Assembly (NCBI GenBank): GCA_002709955.1
Contig: PAQY01000002.1
Location: forward strand, 418,448 to 482,447
Source of the DNA: Rhodospirillaceae bacterium
GTDB taxonomy: Bacteria > Pseudomonadota > Alphaproteobacteria > UBA8366 > Aestuariispiraceae
Reading direction: 5' to 3'
DNA: 64,000 bases
Part shown: in pieces, positions 56,752 through 64,000 of the stretch
How the letters are laid out: the number at the start of each line of letters is the position of its first letter
How positions within the stretch are numbered: position 1 is the first letter of the stretch
The notes under the pieces: generated by a model
The model's input: only the letters and a program-made list of their open reading frames with translations
Database searches by the model: none
Told to the model about the DNA's origin: nothing
Translations under genes and position numbers: made by a program

Positions 56752-58095
56752 TTAATTTGCCACAGACTTGGCGCGCGCCATGAAGGTTTCGGGCGTGTCG
56801 TCGGGTTCCAGTGCGGTTGCCCCGCCAACGGCCCAGGCCCGCACGGATTGCATCACATCCTCCCCCAGATTGAACTCTGAATTATGCAGAATGCCGATAA
56901 TGCGCTGGGCGACGCCATTTGCCTCTGCGCGGGGTGTTTCTGGCAGAAGAATGCCGAAAGCATCCGGCCCGATGCGCGCGACAGTATCTTCGATACGGGT
57001 CATGCTGGTAACCCAGTCCGCCAGTTGATGGGCCAATATTTCAGCATTTTCGGTGCCGTATTCTTCCTGAATGCGGGGCAGGGTTGGGATCGACAGATAG
57101 GCCATCGCCAAACGGGCGTTGCGCGCCTGGGCGGTTTCAATGGTCCTGGCCAGATGCGCATCCCAAAACTGCCTGGAATAGGCGACACCACTGACATCGG
57201 CTGTTTCATCTTTCAGCAATGCCTTGAAAGGATCGCGCAATGTCCAGCGCAGCCGTTGGCGACCAACCAGCATATGGATATAGGTGCACAGCCGATCCGC
57301 ATCAGACAGGCCAGACAGCACGATGGCGGCACCGCCCCGATAGAAATCCTTGGCACGGTCGCGTGTGGCCGGTGCCGTCAGCACCAGTGTTGGCAAATTA
57401 AACAGGCGTGGATTGTGGCGAATATGGCCGCACAGATATTGTGTGCGTTCAAAATTATCCTCGCTGGCGGTCATGATCACGGCGGCATCGAACCGACCAT
57501 TGTCCAGCGCATCGGCGGCGCGGAAGTAACCTGTTTCGGGGACGCATTCGAACCCGCCATCATTCAGCGCTTCAACCAGATCGATCATCGACGCATCATC
57601 CGGGGCAACGGCCAGCACCAGGGGGCGCGCGGGATAGGCGCGGATGAAATCCTTTGGATCGACTGTTAATCCGAACGCCGCCGCGGTCTTTATGCGTCGG
57701 GACAGTTCCGCCTGCATAACCGACGAGCGGGTTAATCTGGGCAGGCGTAACAGCAATTCCTGATTATCATCATTGGGTCCCAGAATGTCATCGACATCTT
57801 CATCCCGAACCAGGGTCAGCAGGTCTGCCTGGGGTGGCAGATCCAACAGCACGATGGGAATGGATTGCGTTGCGTCTGCTGTTTTCAACGCCCTGACAAT
57901 ATTCAAGGAATCCACAGGCGCGGTGAACTGCCCCATCAGAATGACGTCTGGCATGCGAGAACCCGCGAGGCCGATCAACGTGTGAGCGTCCGAAGCCTGA
58001 ATACAGCGATAGCCAGCGGCATTCAGAAATTCCGCACGGGAAAGGGCGCGGTCCGGGTCCGGGTCCCCGATCAGGATGTAAGCCAGATGTGGCAT
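56752..58095 (-). CDS. PleD-like protein with two degenerate receiver domains and a degenerate GGDEF domain
   Basis: The 447-residue product shows the PleD layout: two receiver-like domains (about 5-120 and 157-275) and a GGDEF-like domain (about 310-445). In each, the residues needed for activity are replaced. The first receiver has Gly55 where phospho-Asp is expected (PDVILMGQFTAP), the second has no Asp in DAAVIMTAS, and the GGDEF motif reads GPDAF (376-380). It should neither be phosphorylated normally nor make cyclic di-GMP; a scaffold or effector role is likely. The ATG at 58095 is used because the first receiver strand begins right after it. Confidence 0.75.
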   Translation of the reverse strand: MPHLAYILIGDPDPDRALSRAEFLNAAGYRCIQASDAHTLIGLAGSRMPDVILMGQFTAPVDSLNIVRALKTADATQSIPIVLLDLPPQADLLTLVRDEDVDDILGPNDDNQELLLRLPRLTRSSVMQAELSRRIKTAAAFGLTVDPKDFIRAYPARPLVLAVAPDDASMIDLVEALNDGGFECVPETGYFRAADALDNGRFDAAVIMTASEDNFERTQYLCGHIRHNPRLFNLPTLVLTAPATRDRAKDFYRGGAAIVLSGLSDADRLCTYIHMLVGRQRLRWTLRDPFKALLKDETADVSGVAYSRQFWDAHLARTIETAQARNARLAMAYLSIPTLPRIQEEYGTENAEILAHQLADWVTSMTRIEDTVARIGPDAFGILLPETPRAEANGVAQRIIGILHNSEFNLGEDVMQSVRAWAVGGATALEPDDTPETFMARAKSVAN

Positions 58096-58160
58096 TGCTT
58101 GTTGAACCCTTCCCCAACAGTCTTGTCTGTGAACAGAAACCTGTCGCGCAATCGCAATCA

Positions 58161-58174
58161 GTCTTGACCAAGAC
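58161..58174 (+). promoter_or_regulatory. dyad between divergent pleD-like and acyl-CoA ligase genes
   Basis: GTCTTG-AC-CAAGAC is a perfect 6-bp dyad with a 2-base centre. GTCTTG also occurs at 58120-58125. The place, about 105 bases before the ligase operon, suits a TetR- or GntR-type operator; no such regulator gene lies in the window. Confidence 0.4.
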
Positions 58175-58278
58175 GCTTCACTAAACAACAAAGATAGGAA
58201 AATCAAACCGGTGTGGCGAGCAAAATCCGGCACAATTCGCAGCGCCGGAGAATGATCTGGGGATTTGGAGGAACATCA

Positions 58279-59925
58279 ATGTCGCAAGGGCAGAATACGA
58301 TATACGATCAGGACCTGGATCGGGGGGCGGCGAATTATGTACCGCTGTCGCCGATCAGCTTCCTGAAGCGCGCCGCTACGGTGTTTCCCAATCGAACGGC
58401 AATCATTCATGGCGATCTGCGCTATACCTATGGAGAGTTTTATTCCAGGGTCCGCCGGTTCGCCTCTGCCCTGAAAGCGCGGGGCATCGGGCGCGGGGAT
58501 ACGGTCTCTGTATTAAGCCCGAATGTGCCAGCCCTGCTGGAGGCGCATTATGCGATCCCGATGATTGGTGCGGTTCTGAATGCGCTGAATACCAGGCTGG
58601 ATGCCGCGACCATTGCCTTCATTCTGGAACACGCGGAAACCAAGGCCGTGCTGTCGGAATGTTCCCTGAATGGCGTGATGGGGGAGGCGTTGAGACTGAC
58701 CAAGAACCGACCGGCGATCCTGATCGATATTGTCGATCCCATGGAACCGGAAGGGCCGCGCATCGGGACGACGGATTATGAAACGATGCTGGTGCAGGAA
58801 GGGGATCCCAGCTTCACCCACGACCTGCCTGCGGATGAATGGGATGCGTTGTCGCTGAACTATACATCCGGCACGACGGGCAATCCGAAAGGGGTCGTCT
58901 ATCATCATCGCGGGGCCTATCTGAATGCGATGTCCAATGCCCTGACGTTCCAATTAAACAGCCGGTCGGTGTATTTGTGGACATTGCCGATGTTCCATTG
59001 CAATGGCTGGACCTATACCTGGGCCGTCACAGCCGCCTGTGGCACGCATGTATGCTTACGGCGTGTCGATCCGGCGCTGATTTTTCCAATGATCCGCGAT
59101 CATGCGGTGACGCATATGTGCGGGGCACCAATTGTGCTGACCATGTTGATCCATGCCCCGGCCGACCAAAAAGTTGAATTCCCGCAACGGGTTGAGGTCT
59201 GTACAGGGGGCGCAGCACCACCGTCTTCGGTGATCGCAAAGATGGAGGGTATGGGCTTTAACGTCACGCATATGTACGGCATGACGGAAAGCTATGGCCC
59301 AGCAACGGTGTGTTCCTGGCAGCCAGATTGGGATGGGCTGGAATTGTCGGAACGCGCGCCCCTGATGGCGCGACAGGGGGTTGCAATGGTCGCCCTGGAA
59401 GAACAGCGCGTTGCGGATCCTGAAACCTTTATTGATGTGCCCAAGGATGGGGAAACGATCGGGATGCTGATGCTGCGATCCAACACTATCATGCGCGGTT
59501 ATTTGAAGAACCCGACAGCGACACAGGAAACGCTGAAGAATGGCTGGTTGAATACCGGTGATCTGGCGGTCATGCATGAAGATGGCTATGTCGAGATCAA
59601 GGACCGCGCCAAGGACATCATCATTTCAGGCGGGGAGAATATATCGTCCCTGGAAGTGGAAGAGGTCCTGTTCCGCCATCCAGATATCATGGAAGCCGCC
59701 GTGGTTGCGGCACCTGATGAAAAATGGGGGGAGACGCCCTGTGCCTTCGTAACGCTGGCACCAGGCAAGGAAGGTACCTTGGATGATGTTGCGGTGATTG
59801 AATATTGCAAACAGAATATGGCCCGCTTTAAGGCACCCACTCGGGTGATATTCGGGCCTTTGCCAAAGACAGCGACAGGGAAGATCCAAAAATTTGTACT
59901 GCGCTCTCAAGCAAAGGAAATCTGA
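58279..59925 (+). CDS. acyl-CoA synthetase (AMP-forming), LvaE-like position
   Basis: The 548-residue enzyme activates a carboxylic acid as its CoA thioester through an acyl-adenylate. Motifs are YTSGTTGNPKGVVYHHRG (P-loop), TMYGMTESYGP-type binding segment (HMYGMTESYGPA), NTGDLAVMHEDGYVEIKDR and the catalytic lysine in PKTATGKIQK. A GGAGGA site precedes the ATG at 58279; the frame opening at 58213 has no ribosome site. It begins a six-gene operon that matches the components of the levulinate/4-hydroxyacid pathway, where the ligase makes the starting acyl-CoA. Confidence 0.92.
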   Translation: MSQGQNTIYDQDLDRGAANYVPLSPISFLKRAATVFPNRTAIIHGDLRYTYGEFYSRVRRFASALKARGIGRGDTVSVLSPNVPALLEAHYAIPMIGAVLNALNTRLDAATIAFILEHAETKAVLSECSLNGVMGEALRLTKNRPAILIDIVDPMEPEGPRIGTTDYETMLVQEGDPSFTHDLPADEWDALSLNYTSGTTGNPKGVVYHHRGAYLNAMSNALTFQLNSRSVYLWTLPMFHCNGWTYTWAVTAACGTHVCLRRVDPALIFPMIRDHAVTHMCGAPIVLTMLIHAPADQKVEFPQRVEVCTGGAAPPSSVIAKMEGMGFNVTHMYGMTESYGPATVCSWQPDWDGLELSERAPLMARQGVAMVALEEQRVADPETFIDVPKDGETIGMLMLRSNTIMRGYLKNPTATQETLKNGWLNTGDLAVMHEDGYVEIKDRAKDIIISGGENISSLEVEEVLFRHPDIMEAAVVAAPDEKWGETPCAFVTLAPGKEGTLDDVAVIEYCKQNMARFKAPTRVIFGPLPKTATGKIQKFVLRSQAKEI

Positions 59926-59929
59926 GACG

Positions 59930-60691
59930 ATGGAATTAAGGTTGGACGGAAAACGCGCCCTTGTGACAGGCGCTTCCAGCGGTTTTGGGCAACATTTTGC
60001 GCGCACACTGGCCATGGCGGGGGCGGATGTCGCCCTGGCCGCACGCCGTATTGATCGGCTGGAAACAGAGGCTGCGTCGATCACACAGGATACCGGACAA
60101 AGGGCCATTCCCGTTGCGTTGGATGTCGCCGATGTTTCGTCGATTGAAACCTGTGTTTCTGCCACTGTCGATGCGCTGGGCGGCATTGATCTGCTGGTGA
60201 ATAATGCCGGTATCGTCGTCACCAAACCGTCCCTGAAACAGACTGAAGCCGATTGGGATCAGGTGATGGATGTCAATTTGAAGGGGGCGTTCTTCGTCGC
60301 CCAGGCCTGTGCCCAGCATATGGCGGACGGGAGCGGGGGCGCGATCGTCAATATTGCCAGCCTGCTGGGAGAGCGCGTTTCAAAGACGGAAATATCCTAT
60401 TGCGTGTCCAAGGCGGGACTGGCGCATATGACCAAGGCGCTGGCCTATGAATGGGCGAAACATGGCATACGGGTCAATGCGATATCGCCTGGCTATGTTA
60501 AAACCGATCTGAACCGTGCTTTTCTGGAAGGGGAGATGGGGCAGACAATGATGCGCCAGATTCCAATTCGACGCTTTGGGGAGCCGGAAGACCTGGACGG
60601 CGCATTGCTGTATCTATTAAGTGACCTCGCGGCCTGGACAACAGGCCATATCCTAACCGTCGATGGGGGCCATTCTCTGGCGACCCCCTGA
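59930..60691 (+). CDS. short-chain dehydrogenase/reductase, LvaD-like position
   Basis: The 253-residue product is a classical SDR with TGASSGFGQHFA (cofactor loop), NNAG, and the Ser-Tyr-Lys triad with YCVSK and an upstream serine in NIASLLG. The terminal segment GHILTVDGGHS is usual for the class. The ATG at 59930 lies four bases after the ligase stop. In the lva pathway an SDR reduces the 4-oxoacyl-CoA to 4-hydroxyacyl-CoA; that assignment is inferred from the operon. Confidence 0.92.
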   Translation: MELRLDGKRALVTGASSGFGQHFARTLAMAGADVALAARRIDRLETEAASITQDTGQRAIPVALDVADVSSIETCVSATVDALGGIDLLVNNAGIVVTKPSLKQTEADWDQVMDVNLKGAFFVAQACAQHMADGSGGAIVNIASLLGERVSKTEISYCVSKAGLAHMTKALAYEWAKHGIRVNAISPGYVKTDLNRAFLEGEMGQTMMRQIPIRRFGEPEDLDGALLYLLSDLAAWTTGHILTVDGGHSLATP

Positions 60692-60709
60692 TCAGAAAGG
60701 TGACATATC

Positions 60710-61024
60710 ATGATTATCGACCACCGCACCTATACCGCCCATCCTGGCAAGCTGCCGGCATTCCTGAAAGCCTATGAGGAGCTGGGTTTTGCCCTGCAGA
60801 CCAAACATCTGGGCAATCCCGTCGGCTGGTATATCTCGATGGATATCGGGGAGCTCAATCAGGTGATCCATATGTGGCAGTATGAAGATCTGGCGGATCG
60901 CGCCGCGCGGCGCGCTAAATTGGCGGCAGAACCTGGCTGGGCCATTTATCTGAAGGAAGCCACCCCCTTCCTGCAGAAGATGGAAAACAAGATTTTGACG
61001 GTTGCTCCCTTCTTCAAACCATAA
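60710..61024 (+). CDS. NIPSNAP family protein
   Basis: The 104-residue product fits the NIPSNAP family: IIDHRTYTAHPGKLPAFLKAYEEL, then the conserved VIHMWQYEDLADRAARR pattern and a short C-terminal beta strand. These form a dimeric ferredoxin-like fold, and no enzymatic function is established for most of them. It lies between the SDR and acyl-CoA dehydrogenase with gaps of 17-18 bases, so it is part of the operon, although known lva operons lack it. Confidence 0.85.
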   Translation: MIIDHRTYTAHPGKLPAFLKAYEELGFALQTKHLGNPVGWYISMDIGELNQVIHMWQYEDLADRAARRAKLAAEPGWAIYLKEATPFLQKMENKILTVAPFFKP

Positions 61025-61041
61025 TTGAGAGATAATACGTT

Positions 61042-62241
61042 ATGGATTTCACATTACCGGCTGAGGTCGATCGCCTGCGTCTTCAGGTGCGCGAATTTGT
61101 TGATACACATCTGATCCCTATGGAATCGGATATAACCACATATGACGCGCATGAAAACATTGCAGATGTCCCATTGGCGGCCATGCGGGCCAAGGCCAAG
61201 GATGCCGGTCTGTGGGCCCCGCAAATGCCGGTGGAGAGCGGTGGTCTGGGCCTGAACACCCAGGGCATGGCGGCGTTCTATGAAGAAGCGAACAAGTCGA
61301 TCTTTGGGCCGGTCGTATTCAACTGTGCGGCACCGGATGACGGCAATATGTTCATCCTGAACCGCATTGCGCGCGACGATCAAAAGGAAAAGTGGTTACA
61401 GCCCATTGTGAATGGGGATGTGCGTTCTGCCTTTGTCATGACGGAACCAGCCCCTGGCGGCGGATCAGATCCGTCCATGATCCGAACCCGCGCGGAAAAG
61501 CAGGGTGATAAATGGATCGTCAACGGCCATAAATGGTTCATCACCGGGGCCGGTGTTGCCAGTCATTTCATCCTGATTGCCAGAACATCCGATGACACAC
61601 GTAAAGGCCTGACAGCCTTTATGTTCCATAAGGACCAGCCCGGCTGGGAAATCATCCGGCGGATCGCGATCATGGGACCGGAAGAACATGGCGGGCATTG
61701 TGAGCTGAAATTCAACGGGCTGGAAATTCCGGATGAAAATCGCCTGATGAATGTGGGGGATGGGTTGAAGCTGACCCAAATCCGCCTGGGCACGGCGCGC
61801 CTGACCCATTGCATGCGGTGGCTGGGCCTGTCACAGCGGGCCCTTGGCATTGCGCGGGATTATGTTGAAAACCGTGAAGGGTTCGGCATGCGACTGGCAG
61901 ATCGTGAATCCGTGCAATTGATGCTGGGCGATGTCGCCATGCAGATTGAACTGGGGCGTCTGTTGACCATGCGTGCGGCCTGGACACTGGATCAGGGCGA
62001 CAAGGCCCGCAAAGAAGTCTCCATGGCCAAGATTCAGGTGGCCGATACGCTGCATACGGCGGTGGATACTGCCATCCAGTTGAATGGCGCGCGGGGATAT
62101 TCCAAGGACACGGTGCTGGAATGGATATATCGCTATGCCCGTCAGGCCCGCTTGGTTGATGGTGCATCGGAAGTTCACAAAATGGTGCTGAACCGTTTCC
62201 TGACGGCAGAGGGCGATGATTTCTGGCGGTGGGGCGTTTGA
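61042..62241 (+). CDS. acyl-CoA dehydrogenase family protein, LvaC/ACAD11-like
   Basis: The 399-residue product is an FAD-dependent acyl-CoA dehydrogenase. It has the FVMTEPAPGGGSDPSMI flavin-binding segment and YRYARQARLVDGASEVHKMVLNRFL at the C-terminus. In the mammalian ACAD10/11 and in Pseudomonas LvaC, a related enzyme acts on 4-phosphoryloxyacyl-CoA. The next gene being an APH-family kinase strongly supports that role here, as in the ACAD10/11 fusion. An ordinary beta-oxidation role is the alternative. Confidence 0.9.
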   Translation: MDFTLPAEVDRLRLQVREFVDTHLIPMESDITTYDAHENIADVPLAAMRAKAKDAGLWAPQMPVESGGLGLNTQGMAAFYEEANKSIFGPVVFNCAAPDDGNMFILNRIARDDQKEKWLQPIVNGDVRSAFVMTEPAPGGGSDPSMIRTRAEKQGDKWIVNGHKWFITGAGVASHFILIARTSDDTRKGLTAFMFHKDQPGWEIIRRIAIMGPEEHGGHCELKFNGLEIPDENRLMNVGDGLKLTQIRLGTARLTHCMRWLGLSQRALGIARDYVENREGFGMRLADRESVQLMLGDVAMQIELGRLLTMRAAWTLDQGDKARKEVSMAKIQVADTLHTAVDTAIQLNGARGYSKDTVLEWIYRYARQARLVDGASEVHKMVLNRFLTAEGDDFWRWGV

Positions 62242-62243
62242 TC

Positions 62244-63284
62244 ATGCAGGGATTGTCCGCACAGGATAAGGAACGCCTGTGTCAGTGTTTGGCGGACGTA
62301 TTTTCCGCCCGGTCAGTATCAATAGACGCAATGTCAATTCTGTCTGGTGGCGCGATCCAGGAAAACTGGGCACTGGACCTGACCATTACCGGGGGCCAGC
62401 GGGACGGGCATTTGTCGACTGTTTTGCGCACCGACAGCCCCACAGGGGTCGCAGTCAGCCTGTCACGGGCGCAGGAATTTTCGTTGCTTCAGGCGGCATG
62501 GGATGCGGGGGTTACTGTTCCCGAACCCTTGCTGTGCGTCACGGATATGGCTGTGATTGGCAAGGAATTCTGCCTGATGCGCCGGGTGGGCGGAACCGCC
62601 TTGGGACAGCGCATTACCCGCGATATGACCGTTGGCGGCGACCGGGAGGCCTTGACGGAACGTCTGGGGCGAGAGATGGCGCGTATTCATTCTATCACGC
62701 CAGACACCCACCAGTTTGCCTTCCTGGATGCACCGCCTGATGATCCGGCGGCGGCGGAATTAGCGTCCATGTGCCGGTTTCTGGATGAAATGGACCGGCC
62801 GCGCCCTGTTCTGGATTGGACAATCCGGTGGCTACAGCGCAATCGACCCGAACCACAGGGCACTGTTCTGGCCCATCATGATTTCCGGACCGGAAACTAT
62901 ATGGTGGACGAGTCCGGGCTGACCGCCATTCTGGACTGGGAATTCGCAGGCTGGTCGGATCGGTGCGAGGATATCGGCTGGTTCCATGCCATGTGCTGGC
63001 GGTTTTCAGGACGCGATAAACCGGCTGGCGGCATTGGCAGCCGGGAGGCCTTTGCGCGGGGATACGAGGCCGTCTCTGGCCTGAAGATCGACCAAACGCG
63101 CGTCTATTATTGGGAAGTGTATGCGCATTTGCGTTGGGCCGTGATCGCCTTGCAGCAGGGGGACCGGTATTTGGTCGGGGGGGAACGAACGCTGGACCTG
63201 GGGCTGACCGGACGGCGACCCGCTGAAATGGAATTGGAAATGTTGCGCATGACTGCACCGCACAGCCTGGGAGAGGCCGTATGA
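62244..63284 (+). CDS. APH-family phosphotransferase, LvaA/ACAD11-kinase-like
   Basis: The 346-residue product belongs to the aminoglycoside-phosphotransferase/choline-kinase fold. The catalytic HxDxxxxN motif is His211, Asp213 and Asn218 (HHDFRTGN), and the metal-binding Asp231 lies in LDWEFAGWSDRCEDIGW, as in the kinase domain of ACAD10/11. It probably phosphorylates the hydroxyl group of a 4-hydroxyacyl-CoA, not an antibiotic. The ATG at 62244 lies two bases after the dehydrogenase stop; in-frame GTG 62229 overlaps it. The gene overlaps the DUF6285 gene by four bases. Confidence 0.88.
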   Translation: MQGLSAQDKERLCQCLADVFSARSVSIDAMSILSGGAIQENWALDLTITGGQRDGHLSTVLRTDSPTGVAVSLSRAQEFSLLQAAWDAGVTVPEPLLCVTDMAVIGKEFCLMRRVGGTALGQRITRDMTVGGDREALTERLGREMARIHSITPDTHQFAFLDAPPDDPAAAELASMCRFLDEMDRPRPVLDWTIRWLQRNRPEPQGTVLAHHDFRTGNYMVDESGLTAILDWEFAGWSDRCEDIGWFHAMCWRFSGRDKPAGGIGSREAFARGYEAVSGLKIDQTRVYYWEVYAHLRWAVIALQQGDRYLVGGERTLDLGLTGRRPAEMELEMLRMTAPHSLGEAV

Positions 63285-63637
63285 CGCCCGATAAACCAGA
63301 ATCGCAGGATTTATTGAAAGCCGCCCAGGATGTGATGAAATCTGTCCTGATCCCGGCGCTGCCGGAGGAACACCGCCTGGATGCGCTGATGGTCCTGTCC
63401 ATTATGGCAGGGGCACAGCGGGATCTGGCAGATCGTGGCGGCTTGGCAGAACGACAGGCCTTGCGCTTGCAAAAGATACTGCCGGATGGCGGCACTGTTC
63501 GGGATCTGTGCGCGGCGATACGCAAGGGTGACTTCGACCAGGGGGAGGCGGCGCAGGTCTTGCACGCTGTTCTGTTGGAAGATGTTCAGGATCGGCTGGA
63601 CCTGGTAAATCCGAAATACTTGAAGGCTGCGGGTTAG
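63281..63637 (+). CDS. DUF6285 protein, LvaB-like
   Basis: The 118-residue helical protein matches the DUF6285/LvaB type: QDLLKAAQDVMKSVLIPALPEEHRLDALMVLSIM near the N-terminus and a further helical pair. In Pseudomonas LvaB is needed, together with the kinase LvaA, to phosphorylate 4-hydroxyvaleryl-CoA. The ATGA overlap with the kinase gene suggests a paired complex here too. It ends the operon, 12 bases from a convergent gene. Confidence 0.8.
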   Translation: MTPDKPESQDLLKAAQDVMKSVLIPALPEEHRLDALMVLSIMAGAQRDLADRGGLAERQALRLQKILPDGGTVRDLCAAIRKGDFDQGEAAQVLHAVLLEDVQDRLDLVNPKYLKAAG

Positions 63638-63649
63638 GAAGGCCGCTGG

Positions 63650-64000
63650 TTAGATAAAAGCATCTTCCATCTCAACCCGACGCTCTGGTCCTTTGTATTT
63701 CGGGTCGATGCGGCGACGTCGATCTGGTCCGAAATATGTCGGTGACCTGACAAATTTCTTAGGATTCTTGATGGTCGCGTCCACACGCTGTTTGATGGAC
63801 TGCATCGTCAAAGGTTTCACCAGAAACTCAGAAACACCGGCATCGCGGGCTTCATAAACAATCGGCAGCGACGTTTTATCGCTCATGATAATGATCGGCA
63901 GATACCGGTTTGGGCTTTCTTCTGACAATCGAATATATTTGGTCAATTCGATGCCACTCATGGGCTCCATATTCCAGTCGACGATCAGCAGATCAATTGA
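63650..64000 (-). CDS. CheY-like response regulator, partial
   Basis: The visible 116 residues of a gene that begins beyond the right edge. LLIVDWNMEPMSGIELTKYIR has the phospho-acceptor Asp, IIMSDKT the conserved serine/threonine position and FLVKPLT the lysine. The tail FGPDRRRRIDPKYKGPERR is a motif seen in many Rhodospirillales single-domain regulators. Its N-terminal acidic residues are not visible. The function is unknown. Confidence 0.93.
   Translation of the reverse strand, partial: SIDLLIVDWNMEPMSGIELTKYIRLSEESPNRYLPIIIMSDKTSLPIVYEARDAGVSEFLVKPLTMQSIKQRVDATIKNPKKFVRSPTYFGPDRRRRIDPKYKGPERRVEMEDAFI

Noticed and set aside
58279-62241. DMSP demethylation (dmdB-dmdC) genes
   Set aside because: The ligase could recall DmdB, but the dehydrogenase is only 399 residues, much shorter than DmdC, and the kinase and DUF6285 genes point to the lva pathway.
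62244-63284. Aminoglycoside resistance gene
   Set aside because: The phosphotransferase fold is present, but the motifs and operon match the acyl-CoA-linked kinase domain of ACAD10/11, not resistance enzymes.
1-64000. CRISPR arrays, insertion sequences, prophage or integrase genes
   Set aside because: No regularly spaced repeats, transposase motifs, terminal repeats or phage genes were found by eye.

Overview
The window looks like a chromosomal segment of a free-living, heterotrophic alphaproteobacterium, most likely of the Rhodospirillales or a neighbouring marine lineage. The evidence is the gene order trigger factor - clpP - clpX - lon - HU - tRNA-Val - tRNA-Asp - nuoA-N - birA - coaX - rnj - methylmalonyl-CoA epimerase - DUF1467, together with a response regulator ending in the FGPDRRRR motif common in Rhodospirillales. 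The genus cannot be fixed from the sequence alone. No insertion sequence, phage, integron or CRISPR array was seen.

Layout. 1-3.4 kb: the start of an mnmD/mnmC gene that runs off the left edge, a lipoprotein, bifunctional NAD(P)HX repair enzyme, a small hypothetical protein and tRNA-Leu. 3.5-10.9 kb: protein quality control (tig, clpP, clpX, lon) and HU. Intrinsic terminators follow tig, clpP, clpX, lon and hup, and a sigma32-like promoter lies before lon. 10.8-30.1 kb: two tRNAs and a large operon for the 14-subunit complex I, continuing with birA, coaX, rnj, mce and a DUF1467 protein. The conserved order stops after DUF1467, where tag follows.

30.6-41.9 kb is accessory. It holds a RidA-like/arylformamidase-like fusion, a carbamoylase-type amidohydrolase paired with an LDH2-family dehydrogenase, a DMT transporter, prfC, a PAS protein, a YHS protein, an MlrC-type peptidase, a glycosyltransferase-like protein and xth. 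42.2-56.6 kb handles nitrogen-containing substrates. A tight operon carries a glutamine-synthetase-like ligase, aldehyde dehydrogenase, iron alcohol dehydrogenase and LysE-type translocator, as expected for gamma-glutamylated amino-alcohol breakdown. Next come an amidase and a DAO-type oxidase, an ABC transporter of the oligopeptide family without a binding protein, and a complete TRAP transporter.

56.7-64 kb: a PleD-like protein (two receiver domains plus GGDEF) whose signature residues are all replaced, divergent from a six-gene operon. Five of its genes match the parts of the levulinate / 4-hydroxyacid pathway of Pseudomonas (acyl-CoA ligase, SDR, acyl-CoA dehydrogenase, APH-family kinase, DUF6285 partner), with a NIPSNAP-family gene inserted. 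A CheY-like response regulator runs off the right edge.

The most interesting parts are the lva-like operon with its extra NIPSNAP gene, the gamma-glutamylation operon with a dyad operator, the RidA-hydrolase fusion, and the degenerate PleD-like protein.
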